Assembly: GCA_947624725.1 (NCBI GenBank)
Contig: CANQLP010000001.1
Span: 124,001 to 188,000, forward strand
Reading direction: 5' to 3'
Length of the DNA: 64,000 nucleotides
Source: an uncultured Clostridia bacterium
GTDB taxonomy: Bacteria; Bacillota_A; Clostridia; TANB77; CAG-508
This document shows, piece by piece, positions 1-11,040 of this stretch. The notes beneath the pieces were generated by a model. It had not been told where the DNA came from. It did no database searches and worked only from the letters and a program-made list of their open reading frames with translations. The position numbers and the translations under genes are program-made. How positions within the stretch are numbered: position 1 is the stretch's first letter; the number at the start of each line of letters is the position of its first letter.

Positions 1-202
1 CACAAGGTATATGTGATAATACTTCTACAAGCTCGCCTGTTCCTGATGTTACTGCTTGAGTAATACCATATTGGTCTCTAATATCTGCAAAAACAAGTCC
101 TCCAAGGTCGCGTACAACTTGTACCCATCCTGCGATTTTAACTGTTTTTCCTACATCTTCCTTCCTAAGTTCTCCACAATTGTGTGTTCTATATCTTCCC
201 AT
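1..202 (-). CDS. aspS: Aspartate-tRNA ligase, N-terminal part (cut by window edge)
   Basis: Only the first 67 codons are present. The product begins [19 protein letters not shown] and continues with [19 protein letters not shown], the OB-fold anticodon-binding domain of bacterial AspRS, which charges tRNA-Asp in the cytoplasm. ATG at 202 follows a purine-rich GGAAGGG sequence about 12 bases upstream. It lies 30 bp after the mltG stop on the same strand, so the two are probably co-transcribed. No CGG occurs in the visible part, and arginine is written AGA and CGC here. The catalytic domain is outside the window. Confidence 0.93.
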   Translation of the reverse strand, partial: MGRYRTHNCGELRKEDVGKTVKIAGWVQVVRDLGGLVFADIRDQYGITQAVTSGTGELVEVLSHIPC

Positions 203-232
203 AAAATGTTATCTTCCCTTCCTTTATATAAT

Positions 233-1343
233 CTAAAATAACCAATTTCCACTTGATTTAAGCTCATTTACCTTTGCATCATGTTCTGCATTTGTTTTTG
301 TAAAATAAACATTTCCAGACTTATCTGCAACAAAGAATAAATAATCTGTTGTATTTGGCATAAGTGCAGCTTCAATTGATGCTCTGCCGAACTGTTGAAA
401 TAGGTCCTACTGGTAGTTTTCCTGACATATTTGGTCCACGAGTATTATATGGATTATATGTGTCAATTTCACTCTTATTAAGGTCTCTTGAGCCAAGTTC
501 TATCTTGAAGGCATAATAAGTTGTAACATCACTGCCAAGTGACATTTTTGCATTTAATCTATTATAAAATACACTAGCTACATCTTTTCTATCTTTATCA
601 AATACAGCTTCATTTTCAATTACAGATGCCATTGTAAGTATTTCATGTACAGAATAATTACTTGATTCAATATCAGATTTGTAATTATCTAATACTTTTT
701 TCATTTGGTCTAGCATTGTTTTAAATATATCTTTTACACTAACATCTTTTTCATCAAAAGAATAAGTATCTGGGAATAAATATCCCTCTAATGGATAATA
801 TATGTCTTTATTCTTTATTTCATCTGTTATAAACCAGTATTCACTGATTAAGCTATCTATATATTCTTCATCCTTTAACAAATCATAAACATCTTGCTCA
901 GTATTGTCTGTATTTTCAGCAATTACCTTTGCAATATAGTCAATTGTTTTTCCTTCGACAAATGTAATATTATATCCTGTTTCTTTAAATACTACTCCAG
1001 TTTGCAAAGTTGTTGCAATTTCTGGTACTGACATATCTTTAGTTATAGTGTAGCTTCCTGCTTTAAAATTAGAAATATTATTTAGCTTTACATATAATTT
1101 AAATGCTAGCTTACTTTTAATTACGCCATTTTCCTCCAAAATATTTGCAATTTTGTCTGTGCCAGAACCCATTTCTATAACAAATTCTGCTTTTTCTTCC
1201 TTACTTCCAGTTCCTGAAAGTGATGTATTATACCATATAACTGTGGCTGTGCAAACGATTGCCAAAAAAATTATCACAATTATTAAAATTTTCAAAAATC
1301 CATGTTTACTTGGATTTTCAGATGAATGTCTTGATTTTTCCAT
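233..1343 (-). CDS. mltG: Endolytic murein transglycosylase MltG (one CGGC recoding)
   Basis: YceG/MltG family lytic transglycosylase that cleaves nascent glycan strands outside the membrane. A cytoplasmic tail is followed by one membrane segment (about residues 17-38), a LysM-like region, then the catalytic domain with LEGYLFPDTY (about 185-194), ASVIENEA (catalytic Glu near 243) and VFYNRL. In the zero frame the protein stops soon after PVGPISTV. Reading GTT-C-GGC at 387-389 as Val-Gly gives PVGPISTVGRASIEAALMP, the conserved C-terminal motif, and a 369-aa protein of normal length ending at a TAG at 233. Length 1111 bp is 1 modulo 3, as one shift requires. RBS AGGAG precedes ATG at 1343. 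Confidence 0.93.
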
Positions 1344-1361
1344 TATTTTTTCTCCTATAAA

Positions 1362-2384
1362 TTAATTTAATATTCCGAACAGATTTAAGAAAATCGTCTG
1401 ATAATATAGTATTATTTGTAACTACTGTACTTTTACCTATTTCTCTAAATCTTGGCACAATTTCTACTATAAATCTTTCTATATATTCTGAATCTATACT
1501 AATATTATTTAAGTTAATATTTATCATTTGTTTTTCTTCGGAGATTAATTCTGATATTGTTTGTTCTATAAGATTCTTTCTAGCTTCAAAATTATTTAAG
1601 TTCTCTCCGAGTCAAATGGGTATAATTTAATTCTATACTATTTTGCAAATCTTGGCTTGAATTTGTAAATTCAATATCTTGCATTGCAAGTCTTTTATAT
1701 TCCTTTTCTCCTACATCTTTTGCCTTTACAAATCCGAAATTTCCGTTCATAAGTTAAGACTTTAATCCAACCATTTTTCTCAGAATCTTCTACATAAATT
1801 ATTTCTTTATTTTCTTCTATTTTTTGAATTGTATGAGAAAATCCAGAGGTTTTCTCCTTAACAGATACTTTTTTTGTTGTCTTTACTGTCGCAAAATCAT
1901 TTAATAAAGAGGACATAATTGCAGAATTATCAGTTACATAACTTTCAATATTATATACCTTCTGTAATTCTGAAACTGGTATATAATACTTGTTATTTCC
2001 ATAGTCTAATACACCATTATCAAGCAAAATACTTGCTGAATTTATTGTTGCAATATTACTCTTTACATCTATTGCTGCAACTTTTGTATTTGATGTTGTT
2101 ATGATTTTATTGCTATCGCTTTCAAAGTAAATATTTGGATCAAATATTTTTCTTATATCCTCTAAAGATAAATATAATACTTTATCTTTATTTATATATG
2201 GCTCATCAGATAGATTGTTTGTAACATCTTCATTATTATAAATCACAGATATTGAAAATTTAGGTATATCTTTTTTGTTTATAAATACGGTTATTACAAA
2301 TCCTACTATAACTATTATGAGGCCTAAGAATAAAATTCTAGACAAGAATTTTTTCTTATTTATCTTCTTCTTTTTTTTGCCCAT
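1362..2384 (-). CDS. Membrane-anchored CuAO-like/SH3-like protein (three CGGA recodings)
   Basis: The zero frame gives two unrelated-looking fragments. Recoding CGGA at 1743-1745 (GAA-C-GGA), 1607-1609 (ACT-C-GGA) and 1375-1377 (GTT-C-GGA) joins them into one 339-aa protein that stops at TAA 1362, directly before the mltG Shine-Dalgarno. Visible parts: lysine-rich start, one membrane helix (about 14-34), a copper-amine-oxidase-N-like domain (YINKDKVLYLSLEDIRKIF, YYIPVSELQKVYNIE), an SH3-like segment (SEKNGWIKVLTYEGNFGFVK), and a C-terminal part that resembles a slice of a GH18 barrel but has ININLNNI where the family has a DxE signature, so no glycosidase activity is expected. The last identification is tentative. 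It probably acts at the cell surface next to MltG. Length 1023 bp is 0 modulo 3, as three shifts require. Confidence 0.8.
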
Positions 2385-2412
2385 TTATTCCTCCAACTAA
2401 AGTTCATTTTAC

Positions 2413-4858
2413 TTATTTATCTTTAACTACAAGGTTATAAATCTTTCCGGGTACATATATTTCTTTTACAACTGTATATTTTTCAAATATTTCTGCAACT
2501 CGCTTATCTTTTTTAATTTCTTCTAGCATTTCATCCTTTGACATATCTGCTCCGACTGTAACACAAGTCTTTAGTTTTCCATTTACTTGTACTGGGATTT
2601 CTTTTGTTCCCATCTTCATTTCATCTTCATTTACTTTTGGCCATTCTTCTTTATGAACAGAAGACACATGTCCTAATTTCTCCCATATTTCCTCTGCAAA
2701 ATGTGGAGCAAGTGGTGCTAAAAGTTTTACATATGTTTCTACTGTTTCATCTAAAACTTTTGCATTTATTTCACTATTTTCTCTGCTATATTCATTTATC
2801 TTATTTAAAAGTTCCATGCTTCTTGCAATTGCAGTATTAAATCTAAAGTCTTCTATATCTTCTCCCATTGCCTTTATTGTTTGATTTTTAGTTCTTAATA
2901 AATCTTTTTCTTTATCACCTATTTGAGTATTCTTTCCTTCTGCTTTAAGTTCTTGCATGCTATCTACTAATCTTTCAATTCTTGCAAAATATCGAAGCAT
3001 TGCATCTATTCCATTTTCATCCCAAGGTCCACCTTGTCTATAATCAAATCCGAACATCAAATACATTCTAAATACATCAGAGCCATATTTTTCAATGTAC
3101 TCTTCAGGAGATACAGTATTACCTTTACTCTTACTCATTTTATTTCCATCAGGACCTAAAATCATTCCTTGATGTACAAGTCTTGTAAATGGTTCATCAA
3201 AATTCAAATATCCTAAATCACGAAGTGCCTTTGTCATGAATCTTGCATATATCAAGTGCATTGCAGCATGCTCTTTTCCACCAATATAGGTATCTACTGG
3301 AAGCATTTTATTTACTGTTTCTTTATCAAATGCTTTTTCACTTAATTTTGCATCAGGATATCTTAAATAATACCATGATGAACATACAAATGTATCTAAT
3401 GTATCAGCTTCTCTTGTAGCTTTTCCACCACATTTAGGGCAAGTACATTCCATAAATTCTTTAGACTTTTTAAGAGGAGATTCTCCATCTGGTTTAAATT
3501 CTACATCATATGGAAGAAGTACAGGGAGGTCTCTCTCAGGAACTGCAACAGTTCCACATTTATCACAATATATAATTGGAATTGGTGCTCCCCAATATCT
3601 TTGTCTTGAAATTAACCAGTCCTTTAATCTGTAACTTGTTGCTTCTTTTCCTTGATTTTGTTTTGCTAAGTCTTCTACAATTTTATGCTTAGCGTTTTCT
3701 GATGTCATTCCATCATATTTTCCACTATTTATTAAAATTCCTTTTTCTTCAAAAGGTAATTCTTTATCTTCCTCTAATTTTATAACTTGCTTTATAGGTA
3801 AGTTATATTTTTTAGCGAAAGCATAATCTCTTGTATCATGTGCAGGAACAACCATTACAGCACCTGTTCCATAATCCTCTAATACATAATCTGCAATCCA
3901 TACTGGAACTTTATCTCCGGTTTACTGGGTTTATAACATAAGAACCAGTAAATACACCTGTTTTTGGTCTTTCTGTAGATAATCTATCAATTTCATTTAA
4001 TTTCGCAGTTTCTTTTATATAATCTTCAACAACTTGTTTTTGCTCTGGAGTTGTAATTTTTTGTACTATTTCACTTTCAGGTGCAACCACCATGCAAGTT
4101 ACTCCAAAGATTGTATCTACTCTTGTTGTAAATACATTAAATTCAAAATCTCCATTTTCTCCTTTAAATGTAACCTCTGCACCTTTTGATTTTCCTATCC
4201 AATTAACTTGTACTTTTTTGGTTGATTCCGGCCAATCTAATTTATCTAAATCATTTAATAATTCTTCGGCATAATCAGTTATTTTGAAAAACCATTGTGA
4301 AAGCTTCTTTCTTTCAACTGTTGTACCACATCTTTCACATTCTCCATTTATAACTTGTTCATTAGCTAAAACAGTTTTACAACTATCACACCAGTTAACA
4401 GGTGCTTGTCTTTTATATGCAAGTCCTGCTTCATATAACTTTGTAAAAATCCATTGTGTCCATTTATAATAATCAGGCATACAAGTTTCAACTGAATAAT
4501 TCCAGTCATAACTTCCACCCATTTCATCTAATTGTTTTTTCATTGTCTCAATATTTTTTAATGTAGAATCTTCTGGGTGTATTCCTGTTTTTATAGCATA
4601 ATTTTCAGCAGGAAGACCAAATGCATCAAATCCCATTGGGTGGAAAACATTATATCCTTGCATTCTTCTAAATCTTGCATAGGAATCAGATGGTCCATAA
4701 TTAAACCAATGCCCTAGGTGAAGTTTTGCTCCTGATGGGTATGAAAACATTTCAAGAGTATAAAATTTTTCTTTCTTCTCGTCTGGATTATATTTGTATA
4801 ATTCCTCTTCTTTCCATTTCTTTTGCCATTTTGCGTCTACTTTTTTCGAATACTCCAT
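2413..4858 (-). CDS. leuS: Leucine-tRNA ligase (one CGGA recoding)
   Basis: Class I aminoacyl-tRNA synthetase, 814 aa, charging tRNA-Leu in the cytoplasm. HLGH (residues 47-50) is the HIGH motif, followed by the zinc-knuckle region, the CP1 editing domain, and NKMSKSKGN (about 572-580), the KMSKS loop. The zero frame breaks after SYVINPVN. Reading AAC-C-GGA at 3917-3919 as Asn-Gly gives [16 protein letters not shown], the conserved editing-domain sequence, and the frame then runs to a TAA at 2413. Length is 1 modulo 3. A strong GGAGGGG lies before ATG 4858. Gene order leuS, CuAO-like gene, mltG, aspS suggests one transcription unit. Confidence 0.96.
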
Positions 4859-4861
4859 AAT

Positions 4862-5058
4862 AAATATCCCCTCCGAATTTATATAACAATTTACTAGTAA
4901 TTTTATGATTTTTTATTTGATTTGTCAAGGGTTACGAAAATTTTTAATAGAAAAAATGAAAGAAAAATTTTGTCATATAATTGACAAAACATGAATACTA
5001 TGTCAAAATAAATGTATAAGAATAATTTTCACTAAAGAAATTAAAGGAGGAATCAAAT
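4862..5058. promoter_or_regulatory. Divergent leuS / 5059 promoter region
   Basis: About 200 bp of AT-rich sequence between divergent genes. It holds TTGTCA-N6-TGACAA (4970-4987), an inverted pair around a TATAAT core, and a further TTGACA on the minus strand (5006-5001) suitable as a -35 for leuS. No T-box leader or leader peptide is visible upstream of leuS. Exact start sites cannot be assigned by eye. Confidence 0.35.
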
Positions 5059-5670
5059 TTGAAAGGTAAAAAAGTTTTAAAAATTATTTTACTAGTTGTT
5101 TCAATTTTCATTATAGTCGCACTCATATATTTTCTTAGAAGCTATATGATTTTAAATAAAATAGCAAAACTTGAAGCAAATTTCGTAAATTCTAAAAATT
5201 ATTCAGTTGTGAGAGAATCTTACTCACTAAATAATAATTCTGAAAAACAAGTTACAACAGAAAAGTATATAGATGGAAAACTTCTAATTGAACTTGCAAA
5301 TCAAGAAATTACAATATGGCATGATGAAAAAACTAATGAAACATTAACATTATTCCAAAATACCAATGAAGCATTTAGAACTCAATCAAATCAAGAAATT
5401 TTTCCAGATGTCCTTAATTTACCAATTACACAAAAATCAGATGTCATATCATATACTTTCTCATCAGCTGTTAAAAGTGTAAATTTTAATGGAGAAAAAT
5501 GTTACTTAATAAAATCTGGTTTATTAGAGTATTACATTAGTCAAAATACAGGTTTATTATTAAGATATGTAAATGGAAATCTAACTTTAGATTTTAAAGA
5601 TTATAAATTTGATGCACTATCAGAAAGTGAAGTTGCAAAACCTGATTTAACAGAATATCATGTATTTTAA
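5059..5670 (+). CDS. Single-pass membrane protein of unknown function
   Basis: The 203-aa protein has a lysine-rich start, one N-terminal transmembrane segment (about residues 7-26) and an extracytoplasmic domain rich in beta-prone sequence, reminiscent of LolA/LppX-like or DUF4292-like carriers (YIDGKLLIELANQEITIWHD, YYISQNTGLLLRYVNGN), but I do not recognise it firmly. The start is TTG at 5059, placed 9 bases after GGAGG. It stands alone on the plus strand, divergent from leuS and followed by a strong terminator. No CGG codon occurs in it. Confidence 0.75.
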   Translation: MKGKKVLKIILLVVSIFIIVALIYFLRSYMILNKIAKLEANFVNSKNYSVVRESYSLNNNSEKQVTTEKYIDGKLLIELANQEITIWHDEKTNETLTLFQNTNEAFRTQSNQEIFPDVLNLPITQKSDVISYTFSSAVKSVNFNGEKCYLIKSGLLEYYISQNTGLLLRYVNGNLTLDFKDYKFDALSESEVAKPDLTEYHVF

Positions 5671-5680
5671 TTGAAAATAA

Positions 5681-5722
5681 AAAAATGACTTATCAAGAAT
5701 TTATTTGATAAGTCATTTTTAT
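5681..5722 (+). terminator. Rho-independent terminator after the 5059 gene
   Basis: Perfect 11-bp stem TGACTTATCAA / TTGATAAGTCA (5686-5696 and 5705-5715) with an 8-nt loop, preceded by an A-run and followed by TTTTT. The A-run makes it usable in both directions. Confidence 0.92.
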
Positions 5723-6060
5723 TACATGATTTTTACATTTTTAGCACTTTATTACAGAAATATTACATCAGCTTTTCTTATTTATTACAAATATGTTCTT
5801 TATGTAAAATTTTTGTAACATTTTTGGTTTACTTTTCTTGTTTATCCACATGATTTTTAAAAATGTGGATAACTTTGTGAATAACTATTTTAAAAGGTTT
5901 CGAGTTTTAATTTTTTTAGGTTGATATAATTTTTTTATTTATGTGAATTTTTTATTTTATTTGACAAGGCATTATGTGCATAGTTCTTTTGTTCGTATAT
6001 TTCTTTCCTATCCCATGCTATAAGCTAGTTCTATCAAATTGTTTTTTACTTACCATAAAA
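5723..6060. other. Gene-free AT-rich stretch with three DnaA-box-like sites
   Basis: No coding sequence is seen. It contains TTATCCACA (5842-5850), its exact reverse complement TGTGGATAA (5864-5872) and the one-mismatch TGTGAATAA (5876-5884) within 43 bp, next to very AT-rich DNA. These match the bacterial DnaA box. No dnaA, dnaN or parAB gene is nearby, so a replication origin is not supported; a DnaA-titrating or DnaA-regulated site is possible. Confidence 0.55.
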
Positions 6061-6368
6061 CTAAAATTTCATTCCAAGAGCCCAATAAATAACTAAAGCA
6101 ATTTCCACAATCAAGATAACTGGAAAACCTACTGTAAAATATAGTTTTCTTGTTTTATGCCTAAATAAATACATACCAGAAATAGTTCCGAACTCCTCCA
6201 CCTAAAAGCGTAATAATAAGAAGAGTCTTTTCAGGTATCCTCCATGCACCGACGCTTAGCCTTCCACTTATCAATAAACATTGCAAGAAAACCAATCACA
6301 TTAATTGCAATCAAATATATAATTATATTCTTTAGTGAAACAAATTCAACAAAACTTTGAAAAGACAT
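6061..6368 (-). CDS. DUF1294 family membrane protein (two recodings)
   Basis: In a conventional reading this stretch holds only short broken fragments. Recoding CGGT at 6249-6251 (CGT-C-GGT) and CGGA at 6188-6190 (GTT-C-GGA) yields a continuous 101-aa protein: MSFQSFVEFVSLKNIIIYLI at the start, then FIDKWKAKRGAWRIPEKTLL, the DUF1294 signature, then LLGGGVGTISGMYLFRHKT, and two more membrane helices. RBS AAGGAGG sits 7 bases before ATG 6368. 308 bp is 2 modulo 3, as two shifts require. Small three- to four-helix membrane protein of unknown function. The homology match in all three segments makes the double recoding convincing. Confidence 0.85.
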
Positions 6369-6418
6369 ATTTCTACCTCCTTATTTTATTTTATTTTTCT
6401 AACGATTTTTACCGATTT

Positions 6419-6580
6419 GAGATGATGAATATATTAATTTTTATGAGTTCCGCGTAGCGAACAGACACGAAGTGTCCAACCGAAGCGAAGCGGAGGGCGA
6501 ATGGCGTAGTCGACTTTTCTTAAAATTTGGAGACTACGCCAACAAGGAACGATATAAACAATTAATATATTCATCATCTC
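6419..6580. repeat. Palindromic MITE-like element with 21-bp terminal inverted repeats
   Basis: Perfect 21-bp inverted repeats (6419-6439 and 6560-6580, starting GAGATGATGAATATATTAAT) enclose about 120 bp that is far more GC-rich than the surroundings. The interior has nested hairpins: GTTCCGC-GTA-GCGAAC, GACAC-GAA-GTGTC and GGCGTAGTC...GACTACGCC. No open reading frame fits inside. It lies between the 3' end of polC (6602) and the DUF1294 gene. A non-autonomous mobile element or a structured RNA/terminator are the likely readings. Confidence 0.75.
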
Positions 6581-6601
6581 CACAGCGATAAAACTATTTC
6601 C

Positions 6602-9600
6602 TTAAAATAAAGAATCAAATAAACTCATTTGATTTGTTTCGCTCATACCCTCCACACATCCAAACTTCTCTAAAAGTGCAATAGTTGCATCTCCAACTTT
6701 GGCTCTTTTCTTAATATCTTGTTTCGAAATAAACTCTCCTTTTTCTCTTGCTTCAACAATACCTGTCGCAGCAATTCCACCCATTCCAGCAATACTATTT
6801 AGTGGTGGGCGAATAGCACCATTTTCTACCTTAAACTTTAAAGCCTCAGACTTATACAAATCAATAGGTAGAAAATTAAATCCTCTTTCATACATTTCTA
6901 AAACCAATTCAAGTATTGGATACATGTTTTCATCTTTTTTACTTGCTTCATTTCCCATTCTTTTGATTTCAGCCATTTTTTCTCTTACTTTACTTTTACC
7001 AGCTATCATAATTTCACTATCAAACTCATCAGCTCTAATTGAGAAAAATGTTGCATAATATGCAAGAGGATTATGTACTTTAAACCAAGCAATACGAAAA
7101 GCCATTGTAACATATGCAACAGCATGTGCCTTTGGGAACATATACTTTATTTTCTTACATGAATCTATATACCAATCAGGGACATTATTTTCCCTCATAA
7201 GAGCTTCTTGTTCTTCGTTTAAACCTTTACCCTTACGAACAGATTCCATTATTTTAAATGAATTTTGAGCAGGAAGTCCTTTATTTATTAGATATATCAT
7301 TATATCATCTCTTGTACAAATCGCCTCAGAAAGGGTTGTCGTTCCAGATTTAACTAATTCTTGTGCATTGTTTGTCCATACATCTGTACCATGTGAAAGT
7401 CCAGAAATTCTAACTAACTCTTCAAAAGTTTTTGGAAGCGTTTCTACAAGCATATCACGAACGAATCTAGTTCCAAATTCAGGCACACCAAAAGTTCCAA
7501 CTTTTGAATCTATTTGTTCCGGTCTAACTCCCAATGCATCTGTTGAAGAAAATATCGACATTGTTGCCTTATCATCTAGTGGAATACTTTTTGGATCAAT
7601 TCCTGTTATATCTTGGAGCATCCTAATAACCGTCGGATCATCGTGTCCTAACATATCAAATTTAAGTAGGTTTTTATCAATTGAGTGATAATCAAAATGA
7701 GTAGTTATAATATCAGAATCTGGGTCATCTGCTGGGTGTTGTACTGGGCAAAATTCATATATCTCATGACCTGTTGGAACAACTATAACTCCTCCTGGGT
7801 GCTGTCCGGGTTGTCCTCTTTACTCCTGTGCACCCTTTAGCAAGTCTTTCTATTTCAGCAGATGGAATATGTTCATTTCTCTCCTCAAAATAATTTTTTA
7901 CATATCCAAAAGCTGTCTTCTCTGCAATAGTTCCAATTGTTCCTGCTTTAAAAGTTGTACCCTTTCCAAGTATAACTTCAGCATATTTATGAGCTTTTAA
8001 TTGATATTCTCCTGAGAAGTTAAGGTCTATATCAGGCTCTTTATCTCCATTAAATCCTAAGAATGTTTCAAATGGTATATCTACTCCATCTTTTACAAGC
8101 TTCTCTCCACATTTTGGACATATAGCATCTGGAAGGTCAAATCCATTTTTTACTCCATGGTCTGAAAAATCAGAATACTTACATTTTGGACATCTGTAAT
8201 GTGGCTTTAAAGCGTTAACCTCTGTTATACCTGTCATATATGCAACAAGTGAAGATCCAACAGACCCTCTTGAACCTACCAAGTATCCATCCTCATTAGA
8301 CTTCCATACCAATTTTTGAGCAATAATATACATAACTGAGAATCCATTTTTTATAATTGAATCTAGCTCTTTTTTTAATCTAACATCTACAATTTCAGGA
8401 AGTGGATCTCCATATAATTCTCTTGCTCTATTCATTGCAATATCTTCTATTGTTTTTTCACAGCCTTCGATATATGGAGGACATTTTTGCTTTGAAATAG
8501 GGCTGATTTCCTCACACATATCAGCAATTAAATTCGTATTAGTTACAACAACTTCATATGCTTTATCTCTTCCTAAATATCCAAATTCTGCAAGCATCTC
8601 CTCTGTTGTACGCAAAAATAAAGGTGCTTGAATATCGGCATCATCATATTTTTGCCCTGCCATTAAAATTCTTCTATATATTTCATCTTGTGGGTCCATG
8701 AAATGCACATCACAAGTTGCAACTACTGGTTTATTTAATTTCTCCCCAAGAGATACTATTTTTTTATTTATCGCAATTAAACCATCTTTATTTTCAATAG
8801 TTCCATTTCTTATTAAGTATTCATTATTGCCAATTGGCTGTATTTCCAAATAATCATAAAAAGATGCGATTTCTTCTATTTTTTCATCTGAAAGGCCTTC
8901 TAATATAGATTGATAAAGCTCTCCTTGATCACACGCACTTCCAATCATTAAGCCTTCACTATATTTTTTATATAGGCTTCTTGGAATTTTTGGCTTTTTA
9001 TAAAAATAATCCAAATGTGAAAAAGAAATAAGCTTATATAAATTTTTTAATCCCACATAATTTTTTGTAAGAATTATTGCATGATATGTTGGAAGATGCT
9101 TTAAATCTATATTGTCAGCATATACGCCTTCAATTTCGTTTAAAGTCTTTACATTTTTTTCTTTTAAATTATTAATCATTACTTCAAAAACCTTGACTAA
9201 TGTTTTAACATCGTCTAAGGCTCTATGTGCTACATCTACACGAATTCCTAAATTTTCTGCAATGATTCCAAGTTTAAATTTTTTATAATCTGGAAACATT
9301 GCACGAGCAAGTCCTAATGTATCTATGTAAGTGTTGTCAAATTTAAGTCCCTGATTCTTTGCAAAGTATCTCATAAAACCAACATCAAAATTTGCATTAT
9401 GTGCGACAATTACGCTATCTCCAACAAATTCTAAAAACTTTGGTAAAACTTGCTCTATTGTTTCTGCATCCCTTACCATATCATCTGTAATATGCGTAAC
9501 ACTTATTACTTCATATGGAATTGGCTTTTCAGGATTTACAAAGCATTCAAATGTATCTATAACTTTGCCACCCTTTATTTTAATTGCACCGATTTCTGTT

Positions 9601-10577
9601 ACTTTTTCTGTTCTAAAAGAAAGACCTGTTGTCTCAATATCAAATACGCAATATTCGGTATCTAAATCTTGTCCTTTAGAATTATACACTATATCTTGTC
9701 CATCTGGTACAAGATATGCTTCTACTCCGTATATAACTTTTATATCATGATTATTATCTTCTACAACATGATTGGCTTTTGGAAAAGATTGTACAACTCC
9801 ATGGTCAGTAATTGCAATAGCCTTCATTCCCCAACTTCTTGCTCTATTTATAAGGTCTTCTACTGGAGTTACTCCATCCATTTGACTCATTTGCGTATGC
9901 ATATGAAGTTCTACTCTTTTTACTTCACTATGGTCTTGTCTTCCAGATTTTGCTTCATCCTTCGCCTCGACTATGACTTTTGCCATAATAGATACTTCTT
10001 TTGCATATGGATCAAATTGTGCTTCTCCTACCACTGTAACTCTAGGAGCAGTATTTATTCTTTCTAGTACTTTATCTTTTTCATCTGCATTTACAAAAAA
10101 TTTGCAAGTTATAGTGCAAGTTCCATCAAATACATTAATTAAAATAAGAAAATTACCTGATTTAAGTTCTTTTATTTCTTGCTTAATAACCTTTCCACAT
10201 ATAACTACTCGCCCACTATCTAAATTTACATCTTTTACCTTAACTACTTTATCTGTAAATTTTGCCTTTTTATTTCCAAATATTATTGGAGAATATTCCT
10301 CTTGTGTTTCTTGGCTTTTGCCCTTTGTTTCCTTTTTTGTAGCTTCTTTTGTAACATTTATTTTTATCTCAACATCTTGTACTCTAAATTTAGATTTTAA
10401 ATAATATTCAAAAGCAAGTTTTTGTCCCATTTGGATATTTTCACAAGAATTAAGCTCTATTTCAAGTTTATTAGTCTTTTTAAAAAGATTTACATTTAAT
10501 ATTTCACACTCTAAGATGTGGCCCTTTGAATCAAAATCTTTAAATACATCCTTTACTATCTTTTTGTTTTCTGTCAT
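6602..10577 (-). CDS. polC: DNA polymerase III alpha subunit, PolC type (one CGGA recoding)
   Basis: Gram-positive replicative polymerase with built-in proofreading, 1324 aa. In order: OB-fold region, PHP domain start ([15 protein letters not shown], near residue 220), an inserted DEDD exonuclease ([13 protein letters not shown], near 310), the second PHP part, a CPKC...CPKC zinc finger, the catalytic motif [10 protein letters not shown], and the C-terminal fingers. The zero frame breaks after TGVKRTT; reading ACC-C-GGA at 7806-7808 as Thr-Gly gives [17 protein letters not shown], the conserved nucleotide-binding motif. Length is 1 modulo 3. ATG 10577 is chosen because GGAGG (about 10587) lies just upstream; an in-frame ATG at 10613 would put that RBS inside the gene. 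Confidence 0.96.
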
Positions 10578-10678
10578 TAGTAGTGCCTCCGTTTTTTGTA
10601 TATATTTGTACATATAATTTACTTCTTAATTTTATATCAGTAAAGGGTAAAAATCAAGAAGGATTTTAAGAAAATTTA

Positions 10679-10712
10679 AAATACGCATGGAATTTTCCCA
10701 TGCGTATTTTTT
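10679..10712 (-). terminator. Terminator of the rpsF-ssb-rpsR unit
   Basis: 10-bp perfect stem ATACGCATGG / CCATGCGTAT (10681-10690 and 10698-10707), 7-nt loop, flanked by A- and T-runs. It lies between the rpsR stop and the polC start, so it separates the two transcription units. Confidence 0.9.
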
Positions 10713-10727
10713 ATGTTTATCCATTAA

Positions 10728-11009
10728 TTAATTTTGTGTATATGGTAACATTGCAATATGTCTGCATCTTTTTACTGCAAGAGTTATATCTCTTTGATGC
10801 TTTGCACATGCTCCAGTTGCTCTTCTTGGTAATATTTTACCTTTTTCATTAATAAACTTCTTTAATTGATCTGGATTCTTATAATCTAATACAAAGTTTT
10901 TGTCTGCACATAGTGGGCAAACTTTTTTTCTTTGTTTTCTAAACTTAGGATTGTAATCATCATCATTGTTTCTATTATTTCTTCTACCATTTTGTTTTTT
11001 ATCAACCAT
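10728..11009 (-). CDS. rpsR: 30S ribosomal protein S18
   Basis: 93-aa S18, which pairs with S6 on the small-subunit platform. Family sequence is clear: [11 protein letters not shown] (two Cys), [20 protein letters not shown] and [20 protein letters not shown]. An asparagine/arginine-rich N-terminal tail is typical. Last gene of rpsF-ssb-rpsR, before a terminator. No recoding site occurs in it, as in the other highly expressed genes here. Confidence 0.97.
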   Translation of the reverse strand: MVDKKQNGRRNNRNNDDDYNPKFRKQRKKVCPLCADKNFVLDYKNPDQLKKFINEKGKILPRRATGACAKHQRDITLAVKRCRHIAMLPYTQN

Positions 11010-11040
11010 TTCTATCTAACCCCCTTGTTTTCTAATTTAT

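Noticed and set aside
1318..1527. Separate small gene overlapping the mltG start
   Set aside because: It is the C-terminal part of the 1362-2384 gene; with CGGA recoding the frame ends at 1362 before the mltG RBS.
2447..2451. CCCGGA near the end of leuS as a recoding site
   Set aside because: GTA CCC GGA reads Val-Pro-Gly in the normal frame and the protein continues to its natural end; CGG is out of phase.
4862..5058. T-box leader upstream of leuS
   Set aside because: The gap is under 200 bp with no specifier stem, T-box sequence or antiterminator visible.
5842..5884. Chromosomal replication origin
   Set aside because: No dnaA, dnaN, rpmH or gidA neighbours and too few boxes; kept only as a DnaA-box cluster.
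6419..6580. Protein-coding insertion sequence
   Set aside because: Too short and no open frame; only terminal inverted repeats and hairpins are present.
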